Source: Kitasatospora sp. NBC_00240
Lineage (GTDB): Bacteria > Actinomycetota > Actinomycetes > Streptomycetales > Streptomycetaceae
Length of the DNA: 64,000 nt
Reading direction: 5' to 3'
NCBI RefSeq assembly: GCF_026342405.1
Contig: NZ_JAPEMU010000001.1
Coordinates: forward strand, 7,130,001-7,194,000
Each line of letters starts with the position of its first letter. Within the stretch, counting starts at the first letter, position 1. Positions 1-8,502 of this stretch are shown one piece after another. The notes below the pieces were generated by a model. The model was not told where the DNA came from. It ran no database searches and saw only the letters and a list, made by a program, of their open reading frames with translations. Position numbers and translations under genes: made by a program.

Positions 1-41
1 TACGCGATCTCCTCGTACAGGCGGTCGGTCGCGTACGTCAC
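1..41 (-). CDS. DUF6760-like eCIS protein, N-terminal fragment
   Basis: The first 13 codons of a minus-strand gene run off the left edge. The GTG at 41 overlaps the TGA of the next gene upstream (GTGA), the coupling used throughout this operon. The visible peptide (V-T-Y-A-T-D-R-L-Y-E-E-I-A) resembles the start of the short DUF6760 proteins found in Streptomyces contractile injection clusters. Function of that family is unknown to me. The rest of the cluster should lie to the left of the window. Confidence 0.55.
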   Translation of the reverse strand, partial: MTYATDRLYEEIA

Positions 42-532
42 GATTCCCCCAGGCGCCCCCCGGCGAGGTCGACCTCGAAGGGGGACTCGCAGGACGGGCA
101 GGTGACCGCCGCGCGGGTGTGCCCCTCCGCGTTGATCCGCCGGTAGAAGTCCTGCAGGAAGGCCAGGTCGGAGGCGAACAGCTCCTCCACCACCTGGCCG
201 CCCGGGGTGACGAGGCTGCCGATCCGGGTGATCACCGAGCCGAGCAGGACGACCGTGAGGTACGCCGGGTTGTTCTTCACCCGCAGGTCGATCAGCGGCA
301 TCAGTTCGTCCCGGGCGGTGGCCAGGCGCATCGCCCCGGTGCGGTGCAGCACGCCGTTGCGGTCCAGGTACCCCCGCGGCAGCTCGAACTCGAACTCCGT
401 CCGGAACCGCTCCGGCGGCGCCGCCGGAGCCGGGCGGGCCGGCGCCGGAGCGCCGAACCCCTCCTGCTCGGGCTCGGAGAACTCGTCCTCGTCCGGGCGG
501 ACCGGGGCCCCGGCCACGGACCGGCGCCTCAC
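38..532 (-). CDS. eCIS tail-assembly-like protein with C-terminal CxxC
   Basis: A 164-residue protein lies between the tube gene and the DUF6760 fragment, overlapping both by 4 bp (GTGA). The first 40 residues are disordered and Pro/Ala/Glu rich. The folded part (about 43-150) begins with a charged beta-like stretch (F-E-F-E-L-P-R-G) and includes D-L-R-V-K-N-N-P-A-Y. Near the end is a C-P-S-C motif that could hold half a metal site. Small proteins at this position in Streptomyces eCIS loci are annotated as phage tail assembly or T4-like baseplate proteins. The position supports a structural or chaperone role, but the fold is inferred. Confidence 0.6.
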   Translation of the reverse strand: MRRRSVAGAPVRPDEDEFSEPEQEGFGAPAPARPAPAAPPERFRTEFEFELPRGYLDRNGVLHRTGAMRLATARDELMPLIDLRVKNNPAYLTVVLLGSVITRIGSLVTPGGQVVEELFASDLAFLQDFYRRINAEGHTRAAVTCPSCESPFEVDLAGGRLGES

Positions 533-975
533 AGGAGTACGACGTCTTCGAAGACGACGGTGACCTTCTCCACGGCGGCCTGGGACTCACCGGCCTTGAG
601 GTTCGGCCCCTCCCACTTCTTCACCCAGGCGTTCTTCAGGTTGATGGTGCGCACCGGCTTGTTCTCGGTGTCCTTGACGATGATCGACAGGGACTGCCGC
701 GCCGCGTTGACGTTGCCCTTGATGAAGGACTCGTCCAGCCACTTGGTGAACTCGTCGCTCGCGCCGAGACCGCGGCTGATCGTCACCTCGCCGCCCTTGC
801 GGGCACCGGCGAGCTTGCGGACCACCAGCTGGCCGGTCTTGGTCACCTCGAAGTGGTCGATGGCGTCCAGCTCGAAGGAGAGCCCGCTGACCTCCTGGAC
901 CGTCTCGACCTCGTACGCGCCCAGCTGCACGGTGAAGATGTGGGTCGCGATCGCCATGCCGGCTGTGTCGGCCAT
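529..975 (-). CDS. Contractile tail tube protein (gp19 family)
   Basis: This 148-residue protein has the size and pattern of the T4 gp19-like tube family, whose hexamers stack into the inner tube of contractile tails and eCIS particles. Visible family features are an N-terminal beta strand (H-I-F-T-V-Q-L-G), the V-S-G-L-S-F-E-L segment, the K-G-G-E-V-T-I-S-R hairpin and the G-E-S-Q-A-A-V-E-K-V-T-V-V-F-E strand near the C-terminus. It follows the sheath gene by 92 bp, the normal sheath-tube order. The ATG at 975 has a GAGAGG about 12 nt upstream; an internal ATG (957) would drop six residues. Confidence 0.9.
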   Translation of the reverse strand: MADTAGMAIATHIFTVQLGAYEVETVQEVSGLSFELDAIDHFEVTKTGQLVVRKLAGARKGGEVTISRGLGASDEFTKWLDESFIKGNVNAARQSLSIIVKDTENKPVRTINLKNAWVKKWEGPNLKAGESQAAVEKVTVVFEDVVLL

Positions 976-1067
976 GTGCGGATACCGCCTCTCTGCTCAT
1001 TCGGTTCGGATCGTTCCCCGGGCCGCGGCGCCGTGCTCGGGCGACGCGGCCCCGGGGGAGGGGGGTA

Positions 1068-2645
1068 CTACTCGTTGACGAGGCTGGTGCTGTCGGAGAA
1101 CTGCGCCAGCCGGAAGACCACGAACTCGGCGGGCTTCACCGGGCAGATGCCGATCTCGCAGACGACCTGCCCGAGGTCCACCGACTCCGGCGGGTTGGTC
1201 TCGGCGTCGCACTTCACGTAGAACGCCTGCGCGGCGGTCGCCCCGAACAGCGCCCCGCGCCGCCACTCCTCCAGCAGGAAGGCCGAGATGTCGCGCCGGA
1301 TGCTGATCCACAGCAGCTCGTCGTTCGGCTCGAAGACGGTCCACTGGGTGCCCAGCAGGATCGACTCCTCCAGGTAGTTGAAGAGCCGCCGCACGTTGAT
1401 GTAGCGCCAGGCCGGGTCCGAGGCGAGGGTACGGGCGCCCCAGACCCGGATGCCGCGCCCGGGGAAGGCCCGGATGCAGTTCACGCCGATCGGGTTGAGC
1501 AGGTCCTGCTCACCCTTGGTGACGTTGGTCTGCAGGTCGATCGCCCCGCGCACCACCTCGTTGGCCGGCGCCTTGTGCACGCCGCGCTCGGCGTCGTTGC
1601 GGGCCCAGACGCCCAGCATGTGGCCGCTCGGCGGCACGTACCGGTTCTGGCCGCTCGCCGGGTCGAAGACCTTGATCCACGGGTAGTACAGCGCCGCGTA
1701 CTTGGAGTCGTAGCCGGCGCCCTCCTGCCGCCACTCGCGGACCTGGCGCGGGGTCAGGTCGGGCAGCGGGTCCAGCACGGCGACCCGGTCGCCCATCAGT
1801 TCGCAGTGCGTGATCATCGCCAGCTGGACGGCCTTGACGCCCTCGGCGTCGATCTGGCCCTGCTGGTGCGCGGCCATCAGGTCCGGCACCGCCAGCATGG
1901 TGATCTCGTCGATCGCCTCCAGGCCCGCGAAGCCCGTCCGGGCCTCCGCGTCGCCCACGTACTCGGCGACCGAGATCCCCGCCGGGACGACCTCGGCCGG
2001 GCCGGCCGGCACCGCGAGGGTCAGCGTCTGCTTCTGCGGGCGGGTCAGCGCGCCGCTCGCGCTCGCCGCCTCCTCCACCATGACCAGCGCGGAACGCTCC
2101 CGCACCTGTGTCACCACGTAGTTGCGGGCGCTCTTCTTCGCCGACACGTCGAAGGTCTCGACCGGCTTGCCGGCCTGCGCCACCACCAGCTTGAAGCGGT
2201 CCTCGGCCGGCGCCTCGCCGTCCGCGTCGGTGACCTCGACGGTGATCTCACCCTCGACACCGGCCCGGGCGGCGATCCTGAACGAGCCCAAGGCCACCGG
2301 CTCCCCGGTCGGCAGCTCCTTCGCGGCGCCCCGCCCGCCCTTGGCCAGCGAAGCCCGGGCCGCGCCGCCCTCGGCCGCGCCCTCGGCCCCGACCCGCACC
2401 ACGTACGCGATGCCGCCGCCGTTCGCGAAGTACCCGTACACCGAGTGCGCCAGGTACGAACCCTCGACGAAGCCGCCGAACAGCTGGACGTACTGGCTCC
2501 AGGTCGTCACCAGGCTCGGGGTGTGGAACGGGCCCTTCTCGGCGAACCCGACGAAGGCGGCCACGGAGGTCCCGACCCCCTCGATCGGACGGGGCCCGCT
2601 GTGGACCTCCTCCACGTACACCCCGGGCGACAGGTACTGCGGCAT
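1068..2645 (-). CDS. Contractile tail sheath protein
   Basis: This 525-residue protein forms the outer contractile sheath around the tube. It opens with the family hallmark P-G-V-Y-V-E-E-V (residues 7-14), then G-V-G-T-S-V-A-A-F-V-G. The C-terminal half has the sheath signatures I-R-V-W-G-A-R-T-L and Y-I-N-V-R-R-L-F-N-Y-L-E-E-S-I, which make intersubunit handshakes in known sheaths. The middle (about 95-250) is a more variable insertion. A clear AAGGAG lies 10 nt before the ATG at 2645. Length is typical of Streptomyces eCIS sheaths. It heads the structural part of the operon after a 302-bp gap. Confidence 0.95.
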   Translation of the reverse strand: MPQYLSPGVYVEEVHSGPRPIEGVGTSVAAFVGFAEKGPFHTPSLVTTWSQYVQLFGGFVEGSYLAHSVYGYFANGGGIAYVVRVGAEGAAEGGAARASLAKGGRGAAKELPTGEPVALGSFRIAARAGVEGEITVEVTDADGEAPAEDRFKLVVAQAGKPVETFDVSAKKSARNYVVTQVRERSALVMVEEAASASGALTRPQKQTLTLAVPAGPAEVVPAGISVAEYVGDAEARTGFAGLEAIDEITMLAVPDLMAAHQQGQIDAEGVKAVQLAMITHCELMGDRVAVLDPLPDLTPRQVREWRQEGAGYDSKYAALYYPWIKVFDPASGQNRYVPPSGHMLGVWARNDAERGVHKAPANEVVRGAIDLQTNVTKGEQDLLNPIGVNCIRAFPGRGIRVWGARTLASDPAWRYINVRRLFNYLEESILLGTQWTVFEPNDELLWISIRRDISAFLLEEWRRGALFGATAAQAFYVKCDAETNPPESVDLGQVVCEIGICPVKPAEFVVFRLAQFSDSTSLVNE

Positions 2646-2947
2646 GCTCGGTACTCCTTCGACGGTGGCTCTGGTCCACCACGAAGCCTGTCCTGTCCCG
2701 GGCCCCGGGTGAACGGCTGTCCGTCACCCGTCGGGGGCAGCGTGAGCTGCCCGATCGGGCAGCTGGCCGGCGCCTACGGCAAGGTCGGCGCGGGGCCGGC
2801 CGGCGCCCCGGGGCCCCGGGCAAGGCACGGGAACGGGCCTGCCGCCCACCGTCACGCCCGCTCCGCACGGGCCGGCCGGATCCCGTCCCGGGCCGGGACG
2901 TCCGCCCGCCGCCGTCACGCACGAGCCGGCCGCCCGGCCGCCCGCCG
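2646..2947. other. Gap inside the eCIS operon, no gene seen
   Basis: These 302 bp separate the ATPase gene from the sheath gene. No plausible coding frame was found. It contains CCCGGGGCCCGGG-type palindromes at about 2697-2709 and 2806-2818. On the minus strand TTCACC and CAGGCT are spaced 17 bp just before the sheath gene, a weak promoter candidate that could let tube and sheath be expressed apart from the ATPase group. Confidence 0.4.
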
Positions 2948-5128
2948 TCACGCCCACCTCCCGAACTCGTGCGGCAGGACCAGCCGGCCGAGCTTGCGGT
3001 ACTCCCGCCGGACGGCCGCCACCAGGTCCGTCATCGCCACCGGCCGCCCCGCCTCCGCCGCCAGGTAGGCGGCCGTCACCGCGCAGGCCCGGATCGAACC
3101 CCCGGCCAGCTCGAACCGGGCGCAGAAGGCCAGGTCGATGTCGTCGGCGCGCGGGATGTCCGGGCCCAGGCAGCGGTCCCACAAGGCCCGGCGCTGCTCC
3201 GTGTCGGGGACGGGGAAGTCGACGATGACGTCCAGGCGGCGGGTGAACGCCTCGTCCAGGTTGGCCCGCAGGTTGGTGGTGAGGACGGCGATGCCGTCGA
3301 AGGACTCCATCCGCTGCAGCAGGTAGGCGCTCTCCATGTTGGCGTAGCGGTCGTGGGCGTCCTTCACCTCCGAGCGCTTGCCGAAGATCGCGTCGGCCTC
3401 GTCGAACAGCAGGATCCCGTTGACACCGGCCGCCTCGGTGAAGATCCGCTCCAGGTTCTTCTCGGTCTCGCCGACGAACTTGTCCACCACCGTGGAGAGG
3501 TCCACCACGTAGAGGTCCAGGCCGAGATCGGCCGCGACCACCTCCGCCGACATGGTCTTGCCCGTCCCCGAGTCGCCCGCGAACAGGGCCATCACCCCGC
3601 GCCCGCGCCCGCCGCCCGGCCGCATCCGCCACCGGCCCAGCACCTGGTCGCGGTGCCGGGCCCGGAGCGCCAGCTCGCCCAGCTCCCGGCCGGTGGCCTC
3701 CGGCAGCACCAGGTCCGCCCAGCCCACCGCCGGCTCCACCCGGCGGGCGAGGCGCTCCAGGCCCGCCGCGTTCTGGCTCCGGACCCCCGCCCGCAGGTGC
3801 CGCAGGGCGACCGGCGCGCCGCCGGGGGAGTCCTGGCCGGGGCCGTCCGCGTCGCCGTCGCCCAGCAGGGCCTGCCGGCGGGCGGCGGCGGCCGCCCGCC
3901 GCACCTGGTCCGGGGTGAGCAGGTAGGGCGCCAGGGCATGGGCGAGGTCCAGCTCCGGGTCGACGGGGGCGCCGTCCAGGGCCGCCTCGAACAGCTCCGC
4001 GCGCTCCGCGGGGGTGAACTGTCCGGCCGTCATCAGCAGCGGGCTGTCGTCGGCCCGGAGCGGATCCCAGGCGCCGGTGCCGGTCAGCAGGACCGGTACC
4101 GGCAGTCGGGCCAGCTCCCGCAGCAGCCGTGCCTGCTCAGGGCGGCCGTCGCCCTCCAGGGCCTCCACCGGCCCCGCCACCAACCCGCCGTCCAGCAGCC
4201 GGACTTCACGGGACAGCGCCGGGAGCACCGCCTCCGGGTGCGGCTCGGCGGCCAGCGCGGTCAGATCGAGGCAGAGCGCGGCCCGGCCGGCCCCGGCCAG
4301 CGCCGCCACCGCCAGCGCGGACGCCGAACCGCCCGGCCGCTCCCGCAGGTAGGCCAGCCGCACACCGGCGGCCAGCGCCGCGGCGAGCCGCCCGGCACCC
4401 GCCACCTCCGCGACGTGGACCGGCCTGAGCAGCCCCCGCAGCGCCGGATCGGCGGCGCCGTCCCCCAGCAGATGCGCGGTCACCCGGTCCGGCACCCGCA
4501 ACGACCTTCCGAGGAAGGGCCGTTCGCCCTCCTCCACCAGCAGCAGGCCGCCGGCCAGCAGCGGCGAGCCGGGAGCCAGCCGGGCCCGCGCGGCGGCGTC
4601 CAGCGGCGGGACCCCCAGCAGTTCGAAAGCCAGCGCGGCGCACGCCCGCCGCCGGGTCACGTCGTCGTTCAGGTAGCCGTAGAGCTGCTCGAACCGGGCA
4701 TCGGCGTCCGGCAACAGCGTGATCAGCAGCAACTCCACGTCCATCGCCGACAGGCCGAAACTCCGCACCAGGGCGCGCAGGGGCAGGACGGCGCCGCAGG
4801 CCTCCGCCTCGTCCGCCCAGGCCTCGGCCTCGGCCCCCGCGGACTCCCCCTCCGCAGGGGCCCACGCCGACGACTCCTCCGGCCGCTCCTCCGGAGCCAG
4901 CTCCTCCGACCCCCGCTGCTCCGGCCCCCGCTCGGCGGGCTCCGCCGCACCCCCGTCCGGGTGCCTGCGAGCCAGCAGCCGCTCCGCCGCCTCCGGCGAG
5001 AGGTACATCCCCCGGAAGGAGTCGTCCGGCTGCGGATCACCGTCCCGCCGGGCCGCCACCGCCCGCCGCACCCGCCGCTCCACCAGCGCCAGCCTGCGGA
5101 CCAGGTACGTAGTCCCGGGGCCGCTCAC
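2948..5128 (-). CDS. eCIS AAA+ ATPase (Afp15/Cis15-like)
   Basis: This 726-residue ATPase belongs to the group found in almost every eCIS locus, thought to act in assembly or remodelling. The C-terminal AAA+ module carries Walker A G-D-S-G-T-G-K-T (about 518-525), Walker B L-L-F-D-E-A-D (about 573-579), a sensor-like T-T-N and an R-R-L-D arginine-finger region. The first 450 residues are the helical N-terminal part typical of the family, with a low-complexity acidic linker near 60-100. The open frame continues upstream, but the GTG at 5128 overlaps the stop of the DUF4255 gene (GTGA) and is the sensible start. Confidence 0.9.
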   Translation of the reverse strand: MSGPGTTYLVRRLALVERRVRRAVAARRDGDPQPDDSFRGMYLSPEAAERLLARRHPDGGAAEPAERGPEQRGSEELAPEERPEESSAWAPAEGESAGAEAEAWADEAEACGAVLPLRALVRSFGLSAMDVELLLITLLPDADARFEQLYGYLNDDVTRRRACAALAFELLGVPPLDAAARARLAPGSPLLAGGLLLVEEGERPFLGRSLRVPDRVTAHLLGDGAADPALRGLLRPVHVAEVAGAGRLAAALAAGVRLAYLRERPGGSASALAVAALAGAGRAALCLDLTALAAEPHPEAVLPALSREVRLLDGGLVAGPVEALEGDGRPEQARLLRELARLPVPVLLTGTGAWDPLRADDSPLLMTAGQFTPAERAELFEAALDGAPVDPELDLAHALAPYLLTPDQVRRAAAAARRQALLGDGDADGPGQDSPGGAPVALRHLRAGVRSQNAAGLERLARRVEPAVGWADLVLPEATGRELGELALRARHRDQVLGRWRMRPGGGRGRGVMALFAGDSGTGKTMSAEVVAADLGLDLYVVDLSTVVDKFVGETEKNLERIFTEAAGVNGILLFDEADAIFGKRSEVKDAHDRYANMESAYLLQRMESFDGIAVLTTNLRANLDEAFTRRLDVIVDFPVPDTEQRRALWDRCLGPDIPRADDIDLAFCARFELAGGSIRACAVTAAYLAAEAGRPVAMTDLVAAVRREYRKLGRLVLPHEFGRWA

Positions 5129-5844
5129 CGCGCGATCCCCCCGGGCTTCGCCGCCCGCGCGCCCGCCCCCCGGGCGCGGCGGGCGCCCATCGGCTCCGCC
5201 GACCGCGCCGGCGCCGACGGCTCGTCCTCGAAACGCGGCCGACGTACCTCCCGCGCCGCCCCCTCCCCGCCGCCGGCGTCGGTGATGCCCAGCAGCAGGG
5301 CGTCCGTCACCAGAGCCGCCGGCAGCCTGCGGGCACCGGCGATCGGGGCCGTCACCACCAGGTCCAGCGAGGGCTTCAACTCCCCGCCCAGGGCCGACCA
5401 CACATCCGCCAACCCCCGGCTGCCGGCCGGCGGCGCCGCCACCGTGTACGGCAGCGGGAGCCCCAGCTGCGCGAGCGCCCCGGACAGCCGCTCCGGCTCC
5501 AGCGCCGGCCGCCCGATCAGGCCCGACAGCAGCACCGACAACAGCCGGTGCTCGTCCTGCGGCCGCTTCGTCCAGGCCGTCACCAGGTACGACAGCGCGA
5601 ACCACCGGGGTGGCTCGTGCTCCGCCAACAACTCGCCGCGCGAAGCGCCGAGTTCACGTCTGCGGCCGTGCTCCCGCCGGGACGGGTCCTCCTTGATGTC
5701 GTACAGGAAGACGTTCACCGTCGGACCGTTGCGCCGCGCCGCCCACTCCCGGGTCGGCGCGTCGAACAGCACCTCCACACCCGTCGTCCCCAGGATCTCC
5801 GCCCCCAGCAGGGCCGACAGCGCCTCGTCCACCTCGTGGATCAC
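5125..5844 (-). CDS. DUF4255 family protein (eCIS tube-cap candidate)
   Basis: A 239-residue protein of the DUF4255/Pvc16-like family, proposed to cap the tube and sheath in phage-tail-like particles. Recognisable segments are the N-terminal V-D-E-A-L-S-A-L-L, the V-E-V-L-F-D-A-P-T-R-E-W motif, P-T-V-N-V-F-L-Y-D-I and the F-A-L-S-Y-L-V-T-A-W helix. The last 45 residues are basic and disordered. The GTG at 5844 overlaps the stop of the upstream membrane-protein gene and its own stop overlaps the ATPase start, so all three are translationally coupled. Confidence 0.85.
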   Translation of the reverse strand: MIHEVDEALSALLGAEILGTTGVEVLFDAPTREWAARRNGPTVNVFLYDIKEDPSRREHGRRRELGASRGELLAEHEPPRWFALSYLVTAWTKRPQDEHRLLSVLLSGLIGRPALEPERLSGALAQLGLPLPYTVAAPPAGSRGLADVWSALGGELKPSLDLVVTAPIAGARRLPAALVTDALLLGITDAGGGEGAAREVRRPRFEDEPSAPARSAEPMGARRARGAGARAAKPGGIAR

Positions 5845-7127
5845 GACGAACCGGACGTCTTGCGGCCGAAGAACTCGACCTCCGCGACCGCCACCTGCTT
5901 GCCCGCCGCCACCCCGAACGCGCTGCGCAGCACCAGCCGCACCTTGGTCACCCGGCCCGCCCGCAGCTTCACCCGCTGCGCGCCGTCGCCGGTCAGCTCG
6001 ACCTGCCGGGTCACCGTCCGGCCGTCCACATCGGTGATCAGCAGCTCCAGCTGGCGCGGCCGGGCCTGCGCCAGCTGCTGCGCGGCGTCGGCGGACGCGC
6101 CCGGGGTGATCACCAGGTCGAGCAGCCGCACCGGCCGGCCGAAGCCGGCCTCCAGCCACTCACCGGCACTGTCGCCCTCGATGCCGGTGCCCCACCAGGA
6201 GTTGGAGATCTTGTCGATGGTGAGTTCGGGTCCGTGTCCCTCGTACGACCTTGACGCGGTCACCGCCACAGGATCGATCGGCACCCGCTTCGCGAAATGA
6301 TCGTTCACCGCGTCCACCGCCGGCCCGGCCCAGATCAGCCCGGCCACCAGCACCAGCACCACCAGGCCGGCCAGCAGGGCGAGCCGGGCCGTCCGCCCGA
6401 ACCCCCGCCGCAGTCGCGGCCGTTGGCCCGCCCACGGGGCCTCGCCGCCGTCGCCGCCGAACAGTCGCCGCCACCAGGGGAGCGGCGCCGCGCCGGCCTC
6501 GTCACGGGTGGCGAACTGGGCGCCGCAGCGGCGGCAGAAGTGCCGTTCCGGCGGGTTGGAGGTGGCGCACCACGGGCAGGTGGCGCCGTCGAACTCGGGC
6601 TCCTCGGCGGTGCCGCGGACCCTCGGCCGGGCCTCCTCGGGCCGGCCGGGCAGCACCGGGGCCACCGCCGGGTCGGCGGGCGGCGCGGCCGGCGCCTCGG
6701 CGACCGGGACGAGCAGCGCACGGGCCCGCTCGGTCGCCGGCGCCGGCGCGGGTACCCGGGCCGCGGCGTCGACGGGGACCGGCGGCAACTCGGTGGTCTC
6801 CGCCTCCCGTTCCGGCGCGCCGACCGCGGGGCCTCCCGTCGCCGTCGCGGACGGTGCGGCGGCGGCCGGTGCGGGGGAGGTGGTCGCGCCGGTCGTGCCC
6901 GCTGCGGCGGGAGCGGTGGCGGTCACCAGGGAGGCGGCCGGGGCCTCGGCCTCCGCCGACGGGGCGGCCGGGGCGTTCGCCGGCCGCCCGCCCGCGGGTG
7001 CGGGCTGCGCCGTCCAGCTCAGGAACGCCCCGCAGTCCTCGCAGAACGTGCGGTCGGACGAGGCCTCGGCGCCGCAATCCGCGCAGGTGCCTCGGGCCGG
7101 ACGGGCGGGGGTCTCGCTTGCACTCAC
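5841..7127 (-). CDS. Zinc-ribbon, single-pass membrane protein with C-terminal NADase/discoidin-like domain (CisA-like)
   Basis: This 428-residue protein is first in the eCIS operon. In order it shows a C-x2-C...C-x2-C zinc ribbon (about 13-32), a long Ala/Pro-rich linker, a second zinc ribbon C-P-W-C...C-R-R-C (about 195-215), a basic stretch, one hydrophobic helix (L-A-L-L-A-G-L-V-V-L-V-L-V-A, about 265-282) and a beta-rich C-terminal domain with N-S-W-W-G-T-G and G-E-W-L-E. That domain resembles the NADase-type glycan-binding/discoidin fold. The layout matches, from memory, CisA, the membrane protein reported to work with Streptomyces contractile injection systems. The GTG at 7127 follows GGAGAGG; frame upstream crosses the tandem repeat and is not coding. 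Confidence 0.75.
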   Translation of the reverse strand: MSASETPARPARGTCADCGAEASSDRTFCEDCGAFLSWTAQPAPAGGRPANAPAAPSAEAEAPAASLVTATAPAAAGTTGATTSPAPAAAAPSATATGGPAVGAPEREAETTELPPVPVDAAARVPAPAPATERARALLVPVAEAPAAPPADPAVAPVLPGRPEEARPRVRGTAEEPEFDGATCPWCATSNPPERHFCRRCGAQFATRDEAGAAPLPWWRRLFGGDGGEAPWAGQRPRLRRGFGRTARLALLAGLVVLVLVAGLIWAGPAVDAVNDHFAKRVPIDPVAVTASRSYEGHGPELTIDKISNSWWGTGIEGDSAGEWLEAGFGRPVRLLDLVITPGASADAAQQLAQARPRQLELLITDVDGRTVTRQVELTGDGAQRVKLRAGRVTKVRLVLRSAFGVAAGKQVAVAEVEFFGRKTSGSS

Positions 7128-7335
7128 CGGGGTGGATCCTCTCCGGCGCGGCTGGAGCCGCTGCCGGGCCACAGCATCCCCGCCCCGGCCGGCGCCCACC
7201 AGGGACGTTCGGCCGTCATCGGGGGCGGCCCGCACTGCCCCTTCGGGCAGGTCCGCCGTGCTCCGCGGGGGTGCGGAGGCACGTCCCGGGGCCCGGCGAC
7301 GGTGGCGGCGGCATCCGAGGGGCCGCGCCAGGACG

Positions 7336-7444
7336 GCCCGGACCCCTTCGCGCCAGGAAGGCCCGGACCCCTTCGCGCCAGGAAGGCCCGGACCCCTTCG
7401 CGCCAGGAAGGCCCGGACCCCTTCGCGCCAGGAAGGCCCGGACC
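7336..7444. repeat. 25-bp tandem repeat, four copies plus 9 bp
   Basis: Units begin at 7336, 7361, 7386 and 7411 and are identical; a 9-bp partial copy follows at 7436. Each unit contains CCTTC-7nt-GAAGG, able to form a 5-bp stem, so the array could make a row of small hairpins. The 25-bp period breaks every reading frame, so this is not a coding repeat. It lies between the eCIS membrane-protein gene and the GntR gene, where the eCIS operon promoter is expected. There are no spacers, so it is not a CRISPR array. Confidence 0.95.
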
Positions 7445-7509
7445 TCATTACGGGTACCCGGCCGACGTCCGATCGGGCCGGAGGCCGGCCGGGCCCCGGG
7501 GCGGAGGGT

Positions 7510-8232
7510 TCAGAGCGAGGCCCGGGGCCGCTCCCGGTACGCGGTGACCAGCTCCCGCTCGGCGCTGTCCAGGCATCCGGTCAGGGCCTCGGCGGCTCCC
7601 GCGCCGTCGCCCGCCTCCAGCAGCGCCAGGATCCGCCGGTTCTCCTCCCGGCAGCGCTGGTGGAAGCTCCGCAGGTCGGGCACCACGTGGAAGACCAGAC
7701 GCAGTTCGGCGAGCACCCGGTCCATCAGCTCGTCCACCCGGGGGCTGCCCGCCAGGGCGGTGAGGGCCCGGTGGAAGTGCAGGTCGGCGGTGCCCAGCCC
7801 GAACCAGTCCTGCCGGGCGCCGGCCGCGTCCGCCTCGGCCAGCGCGGCGGCCACCCGGTCCAGGCCCGCCGGGCGGCCCCGCAGCTCGCGGACGGCGGCC
7901 GGCTCCACCAGCTTGCGCACCCGGTACAGGTCCTCGACGTCCTCGACGCCGAGGACCCGGACGAAGACCCCGCGATTGAGCCGGTGCAGCAGCAGGCGCT
8001 CGTGGGTGAGCAGGCGGAACGCCTCGCGCAGGGTGTTGCGGGAGATCGCCAGCTCCGCGCAGATCCTCTCCTCCGACAGCCGGACACCCGGAGGCAGCCG
8101 GGCCTCGGCGATCCAGGAGCGGAGGACGGCGGCCACCCGCTCGGGGATGCTGGTGCGCTCCAGCACGACCTGGTCGAGGGGACGGGCGCTCGCCCCGTCG
8201 GTGCCCGGGGCGGTGGTCGTGCCGCTGGTCAC
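7510..8232 (-). CDS. GntR-family (FadR-type) transcriptional regulator
   Basis: A 240-residue regulator. The N-terminal winged helix (about 20-90) has the GntR pattern L-P-P-G-V-R-L-S-E followed by L-A-I-S-R-N-T-L-R-E-A-F-R-L-L. The C-terminal FCD-type all-helical effector domain (about 95-230) includes D-L-Y-R-V-R-K-L-V-E and the metal-site-like D-L-H-F-H-R-A-L-T motif. The GTG at 8232 follows GGGAG at a good distance; the frame extends upstream without coding character. Ligand and targets are unknown. It is transcribed in the same direction as the eCIS operon, 383 bp upstream of it across the repeat array, so control of that operon is possible but unproven. Confidence 0.88.
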   Translation of the reverse strand: MTSGTTTAPGTDGASARPLDQVVLERTSIPERVAAVLRSWIAEARLPPGVRLSEERICAELAISRNTLREAFRLLTHERLLLHRLNRGVFVRVLGVEDVEDLYRVRKLVEPAAVRELRGRPAGLDRVAAALAEADAAGARQDWFGLGTADLHFHRALTALAGSPRVDELMDRVLAELRLVFHVVPDLRSFHQRCREENRRILALLEAGDGAGAAEALTGCLDSAERELVTAYRERPRASL

Positions 8233-8502
8233 GGTGGTCTCCCGTTGTCGAGGTGTCGGGCAGCAATCATGTCGCAGTGCCGCCGCGCAGCAGGGGATCG
8301 GCGGCCGGTCCGTCCCGCCGAGGGTCGGTCGGACGGACGATCCGGCAGGCGATCGCCTGCTCGTCGAAGAGTCCGAGGCGCGCCGGGAGACCCTCGGGGC
8401 CGCCCGGGCCGGCACGCCCGGCGAGGCCCCGGGCGTCCGGCGGACGCGCCCGACCGGGCAGCCCCCGGCCGTAGTGGATCCGGCGCCGTCACCCGCGCGG
8501 GC

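Noticed and set aside
5129..5605. N-terminal extension of the AAA+ ATPase frame
   Set aside because: It overlaps the DUF4255 gene completely and reads as Gly/Arg/Ala noise; the GTGA overlap at 5125-5128 gives a better start.
7336..7444. CRISPR array
   Set aside because: Units are directly adjacent with no spacers and there are no cas genes.
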